Shown here in pieces: positions 6,165 to 7,044 of a stretch of DNA of 7,044 bases (positions are counted from its first letter, which is position 1; every line of letters starts with the position of its first letter). Under the pieces are notes generated by a model. The model ran no database searches, was not told where the DNA came from, and worked only from the letters and a program-made list of their open reading frames with translations. Source of the stretch: Clostridiales bacterium. Lineage in GTDB: Bacteria > Bacillota > Clostridia > Lachnospirales > Lachnospiraceae. The stretch spans positions 1-7,044 of the forward strand of contig JAHZAR010000113.1 in the NCBI GenBank assembly GCA_019423835.1, written 5' to 3'. The position numbers and the translations under genes were made by a program.

Positions 6165-6785
6165 CTAAAGGTTCTTCCAGGGTTTATAGGCCCCGGCGTA
6201 GGGCGTCAGTTCCATGCGGATAAACCAGCCCTGTTCATGCTCGCAGACCGGACAGTATTTCGGCGCAAAGGTTCCGTGATACACATAGCCGCAGTTTAAG
6301 CACACCCAGCCCGTCTCCACCTCAGAGGCGAAGAGCTGTCCTCTCTCCAGGAGGCCTGCAAACAGATCAAACCGGTCACCGTGGGTTTTCTCAATCTCTG
6401 CCACCATGTGGAATACCTGGCCCACCCGGTCAAAACCTTCGTCCAGGGCAATATCCCCGAACTGCTTGTAGACATTCTCATATTCCTCAAATTCATTGTG
6501 TCTGGCAGCCTTCAGCAGATCCAGTGTGCGGTCGTAGGTGTCCACCGGATAGCCGCCGTCAATGTGTATGGTTTCTCCTGTCATCTCCTGTAAAAACTTG
6601 TAAAACAGCTCTGCGTGTTCCTTCTCCTGATTGGCTGTAAACTGGAATACCGCCTGGATGACAGGAAACCCCTCCTTCTTTGCCGCTGATGCCGCAAAGG
6701 TGTAGCGGTTTCTGGCCTGGCTCTCGCCTGCAAAGGCTCTCATCAGATTTTTTGCCGTCTCTGTATTCTTTAAAATTGGTTCCAT
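6165..6785 (-). CDS. rbr: Rubrerythrin (diiron peroxidase with rubredoxin domain)
   Basis: Rubrerythrin reduces hydrogen peroxide to water in the cytoplasm of anaerobes, taking electrons through a rubredoxin-like centre. The 206 residues comprise a ferritin-like four-helix diiron domain (about 1-150) and a C-terminal rubredoxin domain (about 158-190). Visible metal ligands are Glu21 in AGESQARNRY, Glu54 and His57 in QEKEHAE, the ExxE pair Glu98/Glu101, and Glu132/His135 in IEKTHGDR. The rubredoxin iron is held by CLNCG (162, 165) and CPVC (178, 181). All expected ligands are present and length is slightly above the roughly 190 of well-known members, with a short extra tail (YAGAYKPWKNL). The start at 6785 follows a strong AGGAGG. 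No partner reductase is seen nearby. No clear PerR box was found upstream. Confidence 0.97.
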   Translation of the reverse strand: MEPILKNTETAKNLMRAFAGESQARNRYTFAASAAKKEGFPVIQAVFQFTANQEKEHAELFYKFLQEMTGETIHIDGGYPVDTYDRTLDLLKAARHNEFEEYENVYKQFGDIALDEGFDRVGQVFHMVAEIEKTHGDRFDLFAGLLERGQLFASEVETGWVCLNCGYVYHGTFAPKYCPVCEHEQGWFIRMELTPYAGAYKPWKNL

Positions 6786-6795
6786 AAAGCTTCCT

Positions 6796-6853
6796 CCTGA
6801 TTCTAAGCATTCAGGGAGCGTTTCCCTATGACTTTATGATTGCCAGAATCAGG
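6796..6853 (-). promoter_or_regulatory. Inverted repeat in rubrerythrin leader that could cover the ribosome site
   Basis: Read on the minus strand, CCTGATTCT (6853-6845) is complementary over 9 bases to AGAATCAGG (6804-6796). The second arm runs into the AGGAGG ribosome binding site of rbr. A 5-bp hairpin (AGGGA/TCCCT, 6827-6813) is nested in the loop. If the transcript begins upstream of 6853, the fold would mask part of the Shine-Dalgarno. No promoter was convincingly found here, so it is uncertain whether this RNA exists. Confidence 0.35.
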
Positions 6854-6897
6854 GGAAGGTATTCACTTTTATGGAAACTGCAGCTCTGTTTTCTCTG

Positions 6898-7044
6898 TCA
6901 GTCTGGTGAAGGACAGGACACCTCATATCCCGCATCTTCAAAGGCTCTTTTCCAGTAACCCTCCTTATCACCTGCCATATCGTTATTCGCATGGTCGCTT
7001 TCCACAACCATTAAAGGCTGAGGGTCTGCCCTTTTATAGGAACC
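6898..7044 (-). CDS. cbiK: C-terminal end of CbiK-like sirohydrochlorin cobaltochelatase (cut by window edge)
   Basis: The last 48 residues of a gene entering from the right edge. VVESDHANNDMAGDKEGYW (residues 13-31 of the visible part) strongly resembles the C-terminal DHAxNDMAGD region of CbiK, the anaerobic cobaltochelatase that inserts cobalt into sirohydrochlorin in cobalamin synthesis; the histidine there is a metal-site residue in the family. After AFEDAGYEVSC the frame reads PSPD and stops, whereas family members continue about 20-25 residues through a GLGE-type motif. The tail is therefore missing or shifted out of frame (see findings). Identification rests on a short stretch recalled from the family. 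It lies 112 bases upstream of rubrerythrin on the same strand. Confidence 0.65.
   Translation of the reverse strand, partial: GSYKRADPQPLMVVESDHANNDMAGDKEGYWKRAFEDAGYEVSCPSPD

Noticed and set aside
6786..6897. PerR-type operator or sigma-A promoter upstream of rubrerythrin
   Set aside because: No sequence close to the PerR palindrome and no acceptable -35/-10 pair at proper spacing was found; expression may come from the upstream gene.
1..7044. Mobile elements, CRISPR, tRNA or rRNA genes, defence systems
   Set aside because: No repeat arrays, transposase-like frames, terminal repeats or RNA gene signatures were seen; the content is metabolic and housekeeping.

Overview
The window looks like a chromosomal segment of an anaerobic, low-oxygen-adapted Clostridia member, most likely a Lachnospiraceae relative. 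This is inferred from several things: the ScpA/ScpB style, a two-subunit iron-sulfur L-serine dehydratase, rubrerythrin, an apparent CbiK-type anaerobic cobaltochelatase, strong AGGAGG-type ribosome binding sites and a moderate-to-high GC content. No mobile elements, CRISPR arrays, tRNAs or rRNAs were seen.

Left part (1-1210, minus strand): the condensin accessory genes scpA and scpB, with scpB cut by the window edge. A clear extended -10 promoter (1182-1210) lies upstream of scpA.

Centre (1277-5226): a self-contained L-serine use module. A LysR-type regulator (minus) is divergent from a three-gene plus-strand operon: a DAACS/SLC1-family amino acid symporter, then sdaAB and sdaAA. The shared 207-bp intergenic region holds an extended -10 promoter for the operon, a LysR-like dyad overlapping that -10, and a leader of roughly 110 nt with hairpins. 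The expected logic is serine import followed by deamination to pyruvate and ammonia, controlled by the LysR protein. A perfect 22-bp hairpin closes the operon and also serves the gene converging from the right.

Right part (5228-7044, minus strand): a membrane-anchored calcineurin-type metallophosphoesterase, rubrerythrin (peroxide defence) and the 3' end of a CbiK-like cobaltochelatase whose last residues depart from the family. The rubrerythrin leader carries an inverted repeat that could cover its ribosome binding site.

Most of the window is ordinary core gene content. The points most worth a second look are the serine module's regulatory region, the altered cation-site motif in the transporter, the CX2CX2C tail of SdaAA, and the degraded-looking cbiK end.
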